A program made the position numbers and the translations under genes. From assembly GCA_017416915.1 (NCBI GenBank), contig JAFQAN010000002.1:1-64000 (forward strand): 64,000 bases of DNA. The letters are read 5' to 3'. The notes under the pieces were generated by a model, which was not told where the DNA came from, made no database searches, and saw only the letters and a list, made by a program, of their open reading frames with translations. The DNA is from Alistipes sp. (GTDB lineage Bacteria; Bacteroidota; Bacteroidia; Bacteroidales; Rikenellaceae). Positions 8,506 to 18,139 of the stretch are shown here, piece by piece (positions within the stretch are counted from its first letter, which is position 1; the number at the start of each line of letters is the position of its first letter).

Positions 8506-9036
8506 CTATTCGTCAAAGAGGATACGTTCGGGACCCTCGTAGTCGGGTAGAGGCTTGGGGGTGTAGTCGGCGTAGCCTATGCCTATGACGCACCATACGC
8601 GGTATCCCTCCGAGATGTTGAGAACACTCTTTACGTACTCCTCGCTGCGCTGGCTATCGGGTACATCTTTGAGTGTTAGATAGTCGCCCACGTGTACCCA
8701 GCACGATGCTAAGCCCTCGTTTACGAGTGCAAGCTGCAACACCGTAGCCATTATCGAAGCGTTCGTCTGCCACATAGGGCTTGCCTCTTCGTCGCCCATA
8801 ACGACAATTGCTGCTCCCGCACCCTGCAATAGGTCCGACCCCCAGTCGCGCAGTTTGGCAAGGGCGTGTACCTTGTCGAGGTTGGTAACAGCCATAAGGC
8901 GTGTCGAACGGGTGTTCTTCGACGAGGGTGCCAATAGCGCCAACTTCATTGCCGATTCCAACTTCTCACGCTCAACCTTCTGTCCCGTATAGCGGCGTGT
9001 CGAACGACGCTTTACTACTACATCTTTGAATTCCAT
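8506..9036 (-). CDS. Nitroreductase-family flavoprotein
   Basis: The protein binds FMN and belongs to the nitroreductase/NADH-dehydrogenase-like superfamily. The start at 9036 gives MEFKDVVVKRRSTRRY, placing the FMN-contacting RRSTRxY motif at residues 10-16 as expected. The open frame continues upstream to 9210, but that would overlap the divergent HAD gene and add no domain. The C-terminus has the usual GIGYADYTPKPLP segment. At 176 aa it is a normal-size member. Substrate unknown; it leads the operon with the phosphoesterase. Confidence 0.88.
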   Translation of the reverse strand: MEFKDVVVKRRSTRRYTGQKVEREKLESAMKLALLAPSSKNTRSTRLMAVTNLDKVHALAKLRDWGSDLLQGAGAAIVVMGDEEASPMWQTNASIMATVLQLALVNEGLASCWVHVGDYLTLKDVPDSQRSEEYVKSVLNISEGYRVWCVIGIGYADYTPKPLPDYEGPERILFDE

Positions 9037-9141
9037 TACTATACTTTTTATAATTTTGCCTATTCTAATTGCAAAAATAGTGAAAATTTCGTACATTTGA
9101 CCCATAATAGTAAGAAACACTCTAAAATATAGTTTCCTCTG

Positions 9142-9984
9142 ATGAAAGATAAGATTACCGTAGCACTTATCTACGACTTCGACGGCACACTTGCCCCTGG
9201 CAATATGCAAGAGTATGACTTTATCCCTGCTGTGGGTAAGAGCAACAAGGAGTTTTGGAGCGAGGCGAATACCCTCGCCGAGAAGCAGGATGCCGATCAG
9301 GTGCTTACCTATATGGCACGTATGATACAGGAGGCGCAGTCTAAGGGGTTGTCGCTACGTCGTGAGGCGTTTCGTGAGTCGGGGCGCAATGTGCGCTTCT
9401 ATGCGGGCGTCGAGGAGTGGTTTAGACGTATCAATGCCTATGGCGAGGAGCGAGGTATCAACATCCTGCACTATGTCAATTCGTCGGGCTTGAAGGAGAT
9501 TATCGAGGGTACGGCAATAGCCCACGAGTTTAAGAATATATATGCCTGCTCGTTCCTCTACAATGTCGATGGCATCGCCTATTGGCCCGCCGTGGCGGTA
9601 AACTATACCAATAAGACACAGTTTATCTTCAAGATTAACAAGGGCGTAGAGTCGGTCTTCGATACTCGCGACGTAAACCGCTTTATGGAGGAGAGCAAGC
9701 GCCCCGTGCCGTTCTCACGAATGATATATTTTGGCGACGGTACGACGGATATTCCCTGTATGAAGCTTGTCAAGAACTTCGGGGGACACTCTATCGCTGT
9801 ATATAACCCCGAGGAGGAGGGGCAGCGTACCGTCCTCAATGACCTTATCCGCGACAATCGCGTGAACCACGTGTGTCCTGCCGACTACTCCGACGGCTCG
9901 GAGATTGACGTGGTGGTTAAGACCATTATAGATAAGATTGTGATGGATTATCGCCTCTCGGAGTTGGAGGTGGCACGTAACTAA
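9142..9984 (+). CDS. HAD-superfamily phosphatase
   Basis: The 280-aa protein has HAD motif I as YDFDGTLAP (residues 11-19) with the nucleophile and general-acid aspartates. Motif IV is YFGDGTTDIPCM at about 197-208. The large cap between them is of the phosphoserine-phosphatase-like (C1) type. A small-molecule phosphatase is likely, but the substrate cannot be read from the sequence. The gene is divergent from the nitroreductase gene and 19 nt ahead of rdgB, so co-transcribed with it. Confidence 0.85.
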   Translation: MKDKITVALIYDFDGTLAPGNMQEYDFIPAVGKSNKEFWSEANTLAEKQDADQVLTYMARMIQEAQSKGLSLRREAFRESGRNVRFYAGVEEWFRRINAYGEERGINILHYVNSSGLKEIIEGTAIAHEFKNIYACSFLYNVDGIAYWPAVAVNYTNKTQFIFKINKGVESVFDTRDVNRFMEESKRPVPFSRMIYFGDGTTDIPCMKLVKNFGGHSIAVYNPEEEGQRTVLNDLIRDNRVNHVCPADYSDGSEIDVVVKTIIDKIVMDYRLSELEVARN

Positions 9985-10003
9985 ACTGCGAAATTGTAGG
10001 CGT

Positions 10004-10579
10004 ATGAAGATAGTTTTTGCGACAAACAATGCTCATAAGCTCGCCGAGGTGCGCGCTGTGTTGGGCGAGGGCTTCGAGCTTGTAACGCTACGTGAGGTGG
10101 GCATCACAGAGGATATTCCCGAGACGGGTGCCACGTTGGAGGAGAACGCTTCGCAGAAGGCTCGCTATGTGTATGAGCGTACGGGGTTGGACTGCTTTGC
10201 CGACGACACGGGGTTGGAGGTTGAGGCGTTGAATGGCGCTCCTGGTGTTCGCTCGGCACGTTATGCCACCGACGGACACGACTTCGCGGCAAACAATCGT
10301 AAGCTCCTTGACGAGTTGCAGGGTGAGGATAACCGCCGCGCCCGTTTTCGTACAGTCATATCGCTAATACGTGGTGGCGAGGAGCAGCGTGTTGAGGGTA
10401 TTGTTCGTGGTAGTATTGCGCTGACGGAGGCTGGTTGTGGTGGCTTTGGCTACGACCCGCTCTTTATCCCCGAGGGCTACGACGTAACCTTTGCCGAGAT
10501 GTCGGCTAACGAGAAGAATAGTATCTCGCACCGCGGCCGTGCCGTAGCGGAGTTGGTAAAGGTGCTAAATGGAAGATAG
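10004..10579 (+). CDS. rdgB: RdgB/HAM1 non-canonical purine NTP pyrophosphatase
   Basis: The enzyme removes dITP, ITP and XTP from the nucleotide pool by hydrolysis to the monophosphate. The 191-aa protein has FATNNAHKLAEV at 4-15, FADDTGLEVEALNGAPGVRSARYA spanning about 65-88, and GFGYDPLFIPEG at about 145-156 with SHRG near 177. These are all the family's active-site blocks. Its last 15 nt overlap the 3' end of the convergent aldolase gene. Confidence 0.93.
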   Translation: MKIVFATNNAHKLAEVRAVLGEGFELVTLREVGITEDIPETGATLEENASQKARYVYERTGLDCFADDTGLEVEALNGAPGVRSARYATDGHDFAANNRKLLDELQGEDNRRARFRTVISLIRGGEEQRVEGIVRGSIALTEAGCGGFGYDPLFIPEGYDVTFAEMSANEKNSISHRGRAVAELVKVLNGR

Positions 10580-11677
10580 CACTTCGCGGACTCTGTCTAT
10601 ATCCTCCTTTGTTGTGTACCAGCTTGTTACGAGGCGTACTACGCTCTGCTTATCGCCGCGTGGTCCCCAATAATCAAACGAGATATGCTCGTGTAGTCTG
10701 TCGATAACGTCGTTCGGCAGCGAGAAGAACTGCTGGTTGGTCGGTGATGCTACAACGCTACGGTAACCCGCACCCTCGAAGACCTCACGAAGACGCATCG
10801 CCTGCTCTACGGCGTTGCGCCCCAATCGCTCGTATAGTCCATCTCGGAAGAGCGTGGCAAACTGCACACCTAAGAGACGCCCCTTGGCTAAGAGTGCGCC
10901 GTGCTGCTTGATAATCGAGAATAGATGTTTTATGCCCCCAGGCTTGGTTACCACCACTGCCTCGCCAAAGAGTGCGCCGTGCTGCTTGATAATCGAGAAT
11001 AGATGTTTTATGCCCCCAGGCTTGGTTACCACCACCGCCTCGCCAAAGAGTGCGCCGCACTTCGTGCCGCCAATATAGAAGATGTCGGCGAGGCGAGCTA
11101 AGTCTTTGAGCGTCGCATCGTTGCCATCTGCTGCAAGGGCGTAGCCTAAGCGCGCACCGTCGATATAGAGGGGTATGTCGTGGCGATGACAGGTGGCGCT
11201 TAAAGACTCCAACTCGCCAAGCGAATATATCGTGCCATACTCTGTCGGTTGCGATATGTATAGCATACCTGGTGCGACCATATGTTCGTGCGTGGCGTCG
11301 TTGTAGAAGTCGGTCATAAATCGCTCGACATCCTCGGCGCTCACCTTACCCTCGTGGTGGGGTAGTGTGAGTACCTTATGTCCCGACGCCTCGATAGCTC
11401 CCGCCTCGTGAACAGCTATATGACCGCTCTCGGCGGCGAGTACCCCCTCGTGGCGGGCAAGGATGCTGTCTATAAGCGTGGCGTTGGTCTGTGTGCCTCC
11501 CACAAGCAGCCTCACATCTGCCGTCGGACAGCCTACGGCTCTGCGTATAAGCTCCTGCGCCTCGGCGGTATATCTGTCGGCGCCGTAGCCCGCGGTAAGC
11601 TCCATATTACTCCTTACGAGGGCATCCATAACCTCGGGGGCAGCCCCCGCCATATAGTCGCTATCGAAGTATGTCAT
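10565..11677 (-). CDS. PLP-dependent threonine-aldolase-like enzyme with internal 26-aa duplication
   Basis: Low-specificity threonine aldolases cleave threonine or allo-threonine to glycine and acetaldehyde using PLP. The protein has the expected N-terminal segment and LYIDGARLGYAL (about 171-182), and the PLP lysine in GGTKCGALFGE (Lys206). Directly after the lysine, 26 residues (GALFGEAV to SIIKQH) are repeated in tandem, making the protein 370 aa instead of about 344. The extra copy should disturb the fold next to the cofactor; activity is uncertain. The frame stays open. Confidence 0.85.
   Translation of the reverse strand: MTYFDSDYMAGAAPEVMDALVRSNMELTAGYGADRYTAEAQELIRRAVGCPTADVRLLVGGTQTNATLIDSILARHEGVLAAESGHIAVHEAGAIEASGHKVLTLPHHEGKVSAEDVERFMTDFYNDATHEHMVAPGMLYISQPTEYGTIYSLGELESLSATCHRHDIPLYIDGARLGYALAADGNDATLKDLARLADIFYIGGTKCGALFGEAVVVTKPGGIKHLFSIIKQHGALFGEAVVVTKPGGIKHLFSIIKQHGALLAKGRLLGVQFATLFRDGLYERLGRNAVEQAMRLREVFEGAGYRSVVASPTNQQFFSLPNDVIDRLHEHISFDYWGPRGDKQSVVRLVTSWYTTKEDIDRVREVLSSI
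10893..11048. repeat. 78-bp perfect-frame tandem duplication inside the aldolase gene
   Basis: Two adjacent 78-bp copies (10893-10970 and 10971-11048) differ at a single base (CACTGCC versus CACCGCC). Because 78 is a multiple of three, the reading frame is kept and 26 residues are added. A short third partial match (AGTGCGCCG) begins at 11049, the ancestral edge of the unit. Confidence 0.95.
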
Positions 11678-11679
11678 AA

Positions 11680-13335
11680 CTATCTTATAACAAGGCTTTT
11701 GGTGGTGATGCTTGGCGCTGTTGATAGGAGTTCACTATCGCCAATATAGGTAAAAAACTCTTCGGCAGGGCTGCAATCGCTCGGCTTGATAGAGTGTATT
11801 TCGCCGAAATATATGTCGCTTAGGTCGCCGTCGTTATCCTCAGCAAGACCTGCAAAGAAGAACTCGAAATTGTACCATAGACCCATAATGCAGGGCGAAG
11901 GCGTGATGCCGTACAATATCAGGTCTTCGAGGAATGCCTCATACTCGTACTCCTCTTTCATAAAGCCGTCGTACCACCAGTAGTATATCTTGTCGCAGGG
12001 TGCAGATGTTACAGCCTCGACATATACCATACACTCATACTCGTCGAGAAGGTAGGCATACGAGCTATCCAGTGCTACAATCTGCTCTACGTCGAATACC
12101 TTGTGTAGCTTTACGTCGTCGAGTGTGATGTCGCCCGTCTGTGCTTCGGCAGCGTAGAAACGCTCCTCGAATAGGTGGGTAGTAGGTTGCTCTTTATCAC
12201 AGCCAAAGGCGACTACGACATACTCCTCGCCAGGCATAAGTGGCAACATCGTCTCCGAGAAGTTTCCTGTAAATATTGCGGGTTTGATATACTCCATAAT
12301 ATAGAACATACGCTCAATCTCGTCGGCAGGGAACTCTTCGTAACCGTCAGCCTTGATAAGCACCGCAGCATAGGGCGCCCTTTTGTCGGAGGGTTTTAGC
12401 GCAAGCTCTGCGGTGTAGGGCGTAATGTCGCTGATGGTGATGTCGATAGTCATATCGGTAAACGCTATATCGTTGGTAGCAAAGTGGTAAAGTACGGGTG
12501 TTGAGCATAGTAGCGGCACCGAGTCGTCGTTTACGGCAAAGAGGACCACCATATAGTCGGTGTTGGCCATTAGGCGCATCTCGGCACTTCGTTTGCCCTG
12601 CATACAGAACTCCTCGGGGGCCTTAACTTGGTCCTGGATAAGGTATCTGAACTCGCCGTATGCCATATTGCGGATAAAGGCGGTGTACTCCTCGTCTGCC
12701 GAAGAGCCAGCCTCTAAATAGCCCTCCTCGCCACGCTCGAAAAGATAGGCAAAATATAGCCCCTCGTAGTCGGCGGGGTCGAACTCCAACGTGGCGACGT
12801 TGCCATCTACGGTGCTACTAACGCTGAGGCTAACATCGAACATTTCGGGTGTTTCGGTGGTAACGATGGTGTGGTTAATGGGGGTAATGACGTCGTAGTG
12901 GTCGCCGTCGAACTCTACGCCGTAGCAATATACGACATACTCCGTTGCGGGGTATAGGTTGAGACCCTTATACGTGGAAGTGTCGTCTGTGAGTAGCCAT
13001 CCTATTGTGGTGAGAAAGTCTCTTACCGACACACCATATTGTTCGGCGAGATGTTGAAAATAGATGTAGTCGTCGTCGAGAAGGTCGCGGCTTGTTGTTA
13101 TGCCATTATCCTTGAAATACGACTTCTCGGAGATAAGAACGATATACTCCATACTCTTGTCTTCGGGGATAATGTCGAGGGCGAAGCCCGTCTCCGATAC
13201 GCGCACATTCACAAACTCAAAGTCCGTAGGTGCTGAGGGCGGAGGGGTGGGCGTGTTGCTATCATTGTTGCACGATACGGCGGCAACAAATGTTATAAGT
13301 GCGCACATTGCGCTAAGGTAACGGTATCTTCTCAT
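11680..13335 (-). CDS. Hypothetical Bacteroidota surface lipoprotein
   Basis: A start at 13335 gives MRRYRYLSAMCALITFVAAVSC, a standard lipoprotein signal with lipobox Cys22; an upstream ATG at 13359 would add eight residues. The roughly 551-aa protein is acidic and appears to contain several beta-sandwich repeats of the form 'Y..VLI..F..E', like fibronectin-III-type modules in Bacteroidota lipoproteins. No catalytic motif is visible. It ends 2 nt before the aldolase gene, so the two are probably co-transcribed. Likely cell-surface; role unknown. Confidence 0.75.
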   Translation of the reverse strand: MRRYRYLSAMCALITFVAAVSCNNDSNTPTPPPSAPTDFEFVNVRVSETGFALDIIPEDKSMEYIVLISEKSYFKDNGITTSRDLLDDDYIYFQHLAEQYGVSVRDFLTTIGWLLTDDTSTYKGLNLYPATEYVVYCYGVEFDGDHYDVITPINHTIVTTETPEMFDVSLSVSSTVDGNVATLEFDPADYEGLYFAYLFERGEEGYLEAGSSADEEYTAFIRNMAYGEFRYLIQDQVKAPEEFCMQGKRSAEMRLMANTDYMVVLFAVNDDSVPLLCSTPVLYHFATNDIAFTDMTIDITISDITPYTAELALKPSDKRAPYAAVLIKADGYEEFPADEIERMFYIMEYIKPAIFTGNFSETMLPLMPGEEYVVVAFGCDKEQPTTHLFEERFYAAEAQTGDITLDDVKLHKVFDVEQIVALDSSYAYLLDEYECMVYVEAVTSAPCDKIYYWWYDGFMKEEYEYEAFLEDLILYGITPSPCIMGLWYNFEFFFAGLAEDNDGDLSDIYFGEIHSIKPSDCSPAEEFFTYIGDSELLSTAPSITTKSLVIR

Positions 13336-13411
13336 AGACTGTGATATTTTCTTTGGCATCTACAAAAATACAAAATATTTCTAAGTATAGCACACACAAA
13401 CGGCAAAAATG

Positions 13412-14812
13412 CTATTTATGTCGCAATATTTCGGGTAGAGGCAGGCGTATGCGTGATGCCGAGAGTATCGCTCCTGTGGCGGCAAAGCCCGCTGCGACGA
13501 AGAGTGGTGCGGCGGATGTCGCGCCGTCGGCAAGGTGGAATATTAGGGCTACAAGGGCGGCTCCCGAGCTTTGACCTACTAAGCGCGCCGTGGCAAGCAT
13601 ACCGCTTGCCGAGCCGCTACGGGCGGCGGGTGCCGAGGCAATCATTATCGAGTTGTTGGGCGACTGGAAGATGCCGAAGCCTGCACCGCACAGCGCCAGA
13701 CGGATGACAATCTCCGTAGTTGATGTGGTGTGGTCGATAAAGCCCAATAGCACAAGCCCTAATGTCATAATACTCAATCCCGAAAGCCCAAGAATACCCG
13801 CGTGAACACGCTCTACAAGGCGTCCTGCAATGGGCGCTATGAACATAATTACCACGGGCCACGCCGTGAGCAGAAGACCTGTCTCTACGTCGCTGTAATC
13901 GGCCGTATGTTGTAGTATGAATGGTAGCGATACCATGGCGAGCATCTGTGCCGTGAACGAACAAATCGACGTAAGTATCGAGAGTGTGAAGATGGGTATG
14001 CGCAGTAGGTCGAATGGAAGTAGTGGCGTTGTAGCGTGTAGCTGTCGGCGTACGTATATCGTACCTACGATGCCCAAAAGGGCGAGAGTCGAGGCAGGTA
14101 CCCACCAAGCACTATTGTGCGAAAATGCCTCGATAGAGAAGATTAGAAGTCCGAAAGTCAGGGCGTTGAGCGTGCAATCTGCGATATTGAGCCTTCCTCG
14201 TGCGCCGCGCTCTGGGTTGTCGGGCAGAAAGCCAAAACTAAGCAGCGCCGCCACCACTGCAAAGGGGATGTTCACCGCAAAGAGCCACTGCCAACTGGCG
14301 AAGGAGAGTATCGCCGAAGCCAACGATGGTCCTGCTACCGACGAAAGAGCAACGATGGTGGCGTTGAGGCTCAGCCCTCGTGCAAGACGGTCGATGGGAT
14401 AGACGATGCGTATAAGTGTGGTGTTTATGCTCGTTACAGCAGCCGCACCTACACCCGCCAAGGCTCGGAAGATGACAAGTGCGGTAAAGTTCGCACTCAG
14501 CGCACAGCCTAACGATGCAAAGGCAAAGAGTGTCAATCCTGCGACATAGACCCGACGGTAGCTCGTGCGCTCTCCCACTGACGAGAATATAAGCAGAGAC
14601 ATCACCGTAGCGAGTTGGTAGCTATTTACTGCCCACACCGAGTCGGCAGACGATATGCTCATCTCGACACTTAGCGTGGGCAGAGCGACACTCACTATCG
14701 CCCCGTTGATTACCGACGTAGTAACGCCAAAGGCTATCGCCAACATCGCCCAAATGCGGCGCGGTAGGGGTAGTCCACCCTCGGTTGTGGGTATGTTTCG
14801 TGCGGGGGGCAT
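13412..14812 (-). CDS. MFS drug exporter, DHA2 (EmrB/QacA) type
   Basis: The protein is a 466-aa integral membrane transporter with about 14 hydrophobic segments, typical of proton-driven multidrug exporters of the DHA2 branch. The family marker IVSVALPTLSVEM lies in the first helix region, and there is a GERTSYRRVYVAGL loop between helices 2 and 3. A TTG at 14833 would extend it by seven residues, but ATG at 14812 is preferred. It stands as a single gene, divergent from the RSH gene. Substrate cannot be inferred. Confidence 0.85.
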   Translation of the reverse strand: MPPARNIPTTEGGLPLPRRIWAMLAIAFGVTTSVINGAIVSVALPTLSVEMSISSADSVWAVNSYQLATVMSLLIFSSVGERTSYRRVYVAGLTLFAFASLGCALSANFTALVIFRALAGVGAAAVTSINTTLIRIVYPIDRLARGLSLNATIVALSSVAGPSLASAILSFASWQWLFAVNIPFAVVAALLSFGFLPDNPERGARGRLNIADCTLNALTFGLLIFSIEAFSHNSAWWVPASTLALLGIVGTIYVRRQLHATTPLLPFDLLRIPIFTLSILTSICSFTAQMLAMVSLPFILQHTADYSDVETGLLLTAWPVVIMFIAPIAGRLVERVHAGILGLSGLSIMTLGLVLLGFIDHTTSTTEIVIRLALCGAGFGIFQSPNNSIMIASAPAARSGSASGMLATARLVGQSSGAALVALIFHLADGATSAAPLFVAAGFAATGAILSASRIRLPLPEILRHK

Positions 14813-15066
14813 CGCTCTATTTTGAACGTGCAAAAATACAAAAAAAAACGGTAAATAGGTCTCTTAATACCCCTGCGACAAACAATTATTGCACCCGAGC
14901 ATACTGATTTTTGCCTATTTCGGAACAACGAGACGAAAAAAATGGTAACTTTGCCAAAGCGTATTGGCTCAAAGAGATGTGTGGCTGAGCGAGGTTCTGT
15001 ACTACGCCTGATGTCTATTGCCGATAACGGAACGAAAATGAAGAAACACCCCAAAACTTAGATTCT

Positions 15067-16944
15067 ATGGGCGAGAATTACGAGGCGCTGATAAGTGGTC
15101 AGGTCGAAAAATTGTTTGCATATATGGCGGAGCGCTCTTCGGAGCAGGAGATGGAGCATATCAGAGAGGCGTACAACCTTGCATTTGAGGCACATAGCAA
15201 GCAGCGTCGCAAGAGCGGCGAACCCTACATTATCCACCCTATCGCCGTGGCGGCTATTGTCGCCGAGGAGTTGGAGTTGGGCGAAAACCCCGTAATCTCA
15301 GCATTTCTGCACGACGTAGTCGAAGATACCGACTACACCATTGATGATATACGCGAGCGTTTTGGCGACGATGTCGCCTTTTTGGTCGGCACCGTAACCA
15401 AGCAGAAGAAGGATAAGTATCAGCACTCGAAGCAGGTGGATAACTATCGCCAGATTCTCGAATCGGTACACTACGATATACGCGCGTTGCTTATAAAACT
15501 CGCTGACCGTCTGCATAATATGCGTACGCTGGATAGTATGCGCGCCGATAAGCAGATGAAAATCGCGGGCGAGACCGACTACTTCTACGCGCCGCTTGCC
15601 AACCGTCTCGGTCTGTACCACATCAAGACCGAGTTGGAGAACCTCTCGTTCCGCTATCGTTGCCCCAAGGAGTATGCTATTATGGAGGAGGTACTCAACG
15701 AGGAGCAGCGCATTGACCGCCCCCGTTTGGAGCGATTTACCGCTAAGATTGACCATCTGCTGATGGCGGCAGGCATCGAGGCGCGCACCGAGATACGCTA
15801 TCGTAAGCCGTACAGCGTATGGCGTAAGATGCAGGCTAAGGGTAGCGATGTCAAGCACGTCGATGGCAAGCACTACATCCGTATTATCTATCCCAATGGC
15901 TCGGGCTACTCGGAGAAGGCTATGAGCCTGCTCATATACTCGACGCTTACCGACGTCTTCAAGGAGCGTCCAGGTAGCGTCTCTAACTACATCGACGCGC
16001 CGAAGGAGAATGGCTACCAGAGCTTCCACGTCAAGCTGCTCAGCGAGCAGGGTATGTGGGAGGAGATACACATTTCGTCGGAGCGTATGGTGCGTAATTC
16101 GCGTCTTGGCTGTGCTGCCGAGCGAACCGAGCAGAACGTGACGATGTGGCTCAATAAGTTCCGTGCCATATTGCAGGATGTTGCCGACGATAACCACGAT
16201 ATGGAGTTTATGGATGGCATCACCTCAACATTCTATAACGATGATATTATGGTCTTTACGCCGAAGGGTCGTGGTGTGATACTGCCAAAGGGCGCTTCGG
16301 CTCTCGACTTCGCCTTTGAGATACATAGCGAGGTGGGCGAAAAGGCTGTCTATGCACGTATCAATGGTAAGCTGATGTCGGTATGTACGGAGCTGCGTCG
16401 TGGCGACTGTGTAGAGATTGGCACGGCGGAGGATGCAACCCCCTCGCCCGAGTGGGTAAATCACGTATCTACCTATCGTGCAAAGCGTTATCTGCGTAGT
16501 TACTTTGCAAGTATGCCCCGCTTAGAGTACGACCGTTGCGAGCATTGCAACCCGCTACCTGGCGACGAGGTTGTGGGCTTCGAACGCAACGACGGGCGCG
16601 TGGTGCTACATAAGCGCGACTGTGCCACGGCTATACGTCTTGCATCACAGTATGGCGACTCGATAACGCATATCACATCGTTCGACGAGAACCCTGCGTT
16701 TCTGTATCCAGTGCGTATCCGTATGCGCGGCATCGACCGCTATCACCTTATGAGCGACCTTATCGACTGTATCACAGACCGTCTGCATCTGACGATGCTC
16801 GGCTTGGCTACCGAAAATATCGACCGCATAGCTATCTGCACCATCGACTTCTCGGTACACTCCGCCTCGGAGTTGCAAAAGGCGATGGCAAGCATAGCTG
16901 CTATCGAGGGCGTAGATGAGGTGCAGTACCTTCCTATCTCGTAG
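15067..16944 (+). CDS. RelA/SpoT homologue with intact hydrolase and degenerate synthetase domain
   Basis: The 625-aa protein has the HD hydrolase domain with all expected blocks: KSGEPYIIHP (about 49-58), FLHDVVEDT (about 80-88) and KLADRLHNMRTL (about 147-158). TGS and C-terminal ACT-like domains follow. In the synthetase region the fold is recognisable (YIDAPKENGYQSFH, about 311-324). However, the usual Asp of the D-x-x-A-x-R strand reads GKHYIRII, and the QIRT nucleotide motif reads IHISS. It is therefore probably a (p)ppGpp hydrolase without synthesis. Single gene. Confidence 0.85.
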   Translation: MGENYEALISGQVEKLFAYMAERSSEQEMEHIREAYNLAFEAHSKQRRKSGEPYIIHPIAVAAIVAEELELGENPVISAFLHDVVEDTDYTIDDIRERFGDDVAFLVGTVTKQKKDKYQHSKQVDNYRQILESVHYDIRALLIKLADRLHNMRTLDSMRADKQMKIAGETDYFYAPLANRLGLYHIKTELENLSFRYRCPKEYAIMEEVLNEEQRIDRPRLERFTAKIDHLLMAAGIEARTEIRYRKPYSVWRKMQAKGSDVKHVDGKHYIRIIYPNGSGYSEKAMSLLIYSTLTDVFKERPGSVSNYIDAPKENGYQSFHVKLLSEQGMWEEIHISSERMVRNSRLGCAAERTEQNVTMWLNKFRAILQDVADDNHDMEFMDGITSTFYNDDIMVFTPKGRGVILPKGASALDFAFEIHSEVGEKAVYARINGKLMSVCTELRRGDCVEIGTAEDATPSPEWVNHVSTYRAKRYLRSYFASMPRLEYDRCEHCNPLPGDEVVGFERNDGRVVLHKRDCATAIRLASQYGDSITHITSFDENPAFLYPVRIRMRGIDRYHLMSDLIDCITDRLHLTMLGLATENIDRIAICTIDFSVHSASELQKAMASIAAIEGVDEVQYLPIS

Positions 16945-17078
16945 CGCTTGCCGTAAGTAGTGGCGCATATATTCGATTTTCGGTGTCGTGAGGTGCCGAA
17001 ATAGGCGCTTTTTCCACCATTTTTGCGCGGTTGTATAATATTCTTCTACGAAGATGCGTTATTTTCGAGTAAAAAACG

Positions 17079-17086
17079 TATCTTTG
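17079..17086 (+). promoter_or_regulatory. Promoter -7 box of the envelope-assembly operon
   Basis: TATCTTTG matches the Bacteroidota TAnnTTTG -7 element. It lies only 10 nt before the ATG of the first isomerase gene, so the mRNA leader would be very short. No clear TTTG is seen at the ideal -33 position. Confidence 0.5.
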
Positions 17087-17096
17087 TGGGTTAATT

Positions 17097-18113
17097 ATGC
17101 AGAAACTATTTAACATACTTATAGCCGCCTCGATGGTTGGTATGGTGGCTTGTAGCGTCGGAGGTGATGATGCGAGCGATAAGAGCGACGACAGGGTCGT
17201 GGTGGCGAGTGTCGATGGTCGTGTCCTTACCGAGGATGATGTGCGTTGCAGTATGCCCGAGGGGCTTAGCGGCGCGGATAGCACGGCGTTTGTGCGTATG
17301 TTTGTCGATAACTGGGTGCTTAAACAGCTCAAAATGCACCGTGCCGAACAGGTGTTGGCATCGTCGTATGACGACATCGACCGCCTTGTGGAGGACTATC
17401 GACAGTCGCTCATTATGCGCCGCTTAGACCAATACTATGTCGATCAATCTATCGACCTCGAAATAACCCCACAACAGATAGCCTCGTACTACCGCTCGAA
17501 TGCTGCGGCATTCCGCCTCGATCACCATAAGGTACGTGGCGTGGTGGTGCGTGTGCCTCGCACATTCCGCAACACTAAGACCCTGACAACTGCGCTCTCG
17601 GCGGTGGGTCGCAATGGTATCTCGGAGGTTGGCGCTATTGCCGAGAAGCACAACTTGCTGCTCAGCGATATGAGTGGCGAGTGGGTGTCGTACTCCGACT
17701 TTTTGAGCTATCTGCCCACCGAGCGCTCCAACTCTTATGAGTCGCTATTGTCGCGCAGTGGCGTACAGCAGCTTTCGTCAAGCGATGCGATTTTTCACTT
17801 CATCATCTTGGATGTAGCGCGCAAGGGCGATATTGCCCCAATGGAGAGTGTCGAGGAGGATATTCGTCGTCGCCTCTACTCGGAGCGTAGAGCGGGTATT
17901 GTGCGTGGCTATGAGGAGGAGCTGCGTCGTGAGGCAGTTGAGCAACAGCGTGTCGATATTGGCGATACGGTGCTGTTGCGGTCGATGTACTACGTGAATG
18001 TCGATGTTCAGAAGTCTGTCGAGCAGAGCGCCGTGGAGCCTATCATCGTGGAGGAGATTATCGAGGAGGCGGAGCTAAACCTCGAACAAATGGATAGCGT
18101 GAAAATCGAGTAA
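17097..18113 (+). CDS. Peptidyl-prolyl isomerase-like lipoprotein
   Basis: The 338-aa protein has a lipoprotein signal (lipobox VAC, Cys20) and a SurA/PpiC-type N-terminal helical region beginning VVASVDGRVLTEDDV. The central region (about 135-240) is a weakly conserved parvulin-like domain. It is probably a periplasmic chaperone for outer-membrane protein folding, acting with the downstream SurA-like protein. It is first of four co-directional genes with gaps of 26, 35 and 2 nt. Confidence 0.75.
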   Translation: MQKLFNILIAASMVGMVACSVGGDDASDKSDDRVVVASVDGRVLTEDDVRCSMPEGLSGADSTAFVRMFVDNWVLKQLKMHRAEQVLASSYDDIDRLVEDYRQSLIMRRLDQYYVDQSIDLEITPQQIASYYRSNAAAFRLDHHKVRGVVVRVPRTFRNTKTLTTALSAVGRNGISEVGAIAEKHNLLLSDMSGEWVSYSDFLSYLPTERSNSYESLLSRSGVQQLSSSDAIFHFIILDVARKGDIAPMESVEEDIRRRLYSERRAGIVRGYEEELRREAVEQQRVDIGDTVLLRSMYYVNVDVQKSVEQSAVEPIIVEEIIEEAELNLEQMDSVKIE

Positions 18114-18139
18114 TGATAACTAAGTAACTAAATAGCAAT

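Noticed and set aside
8506..9210. Longer nitroreductase with 58 extra N-terminal residues
   Set aside because: The extension overlaps the divergent HAD gene and would put residues ahead of the RRSTRRY motif, which normally lies near the N-terminus.
15298..16197. 299-aa antisense frame within the RelA/SpoT gene
   Set aside because: Mirror of codon bias in the sense gene; no domain seen. The same holds for 37567-38571 and 24790-25572.
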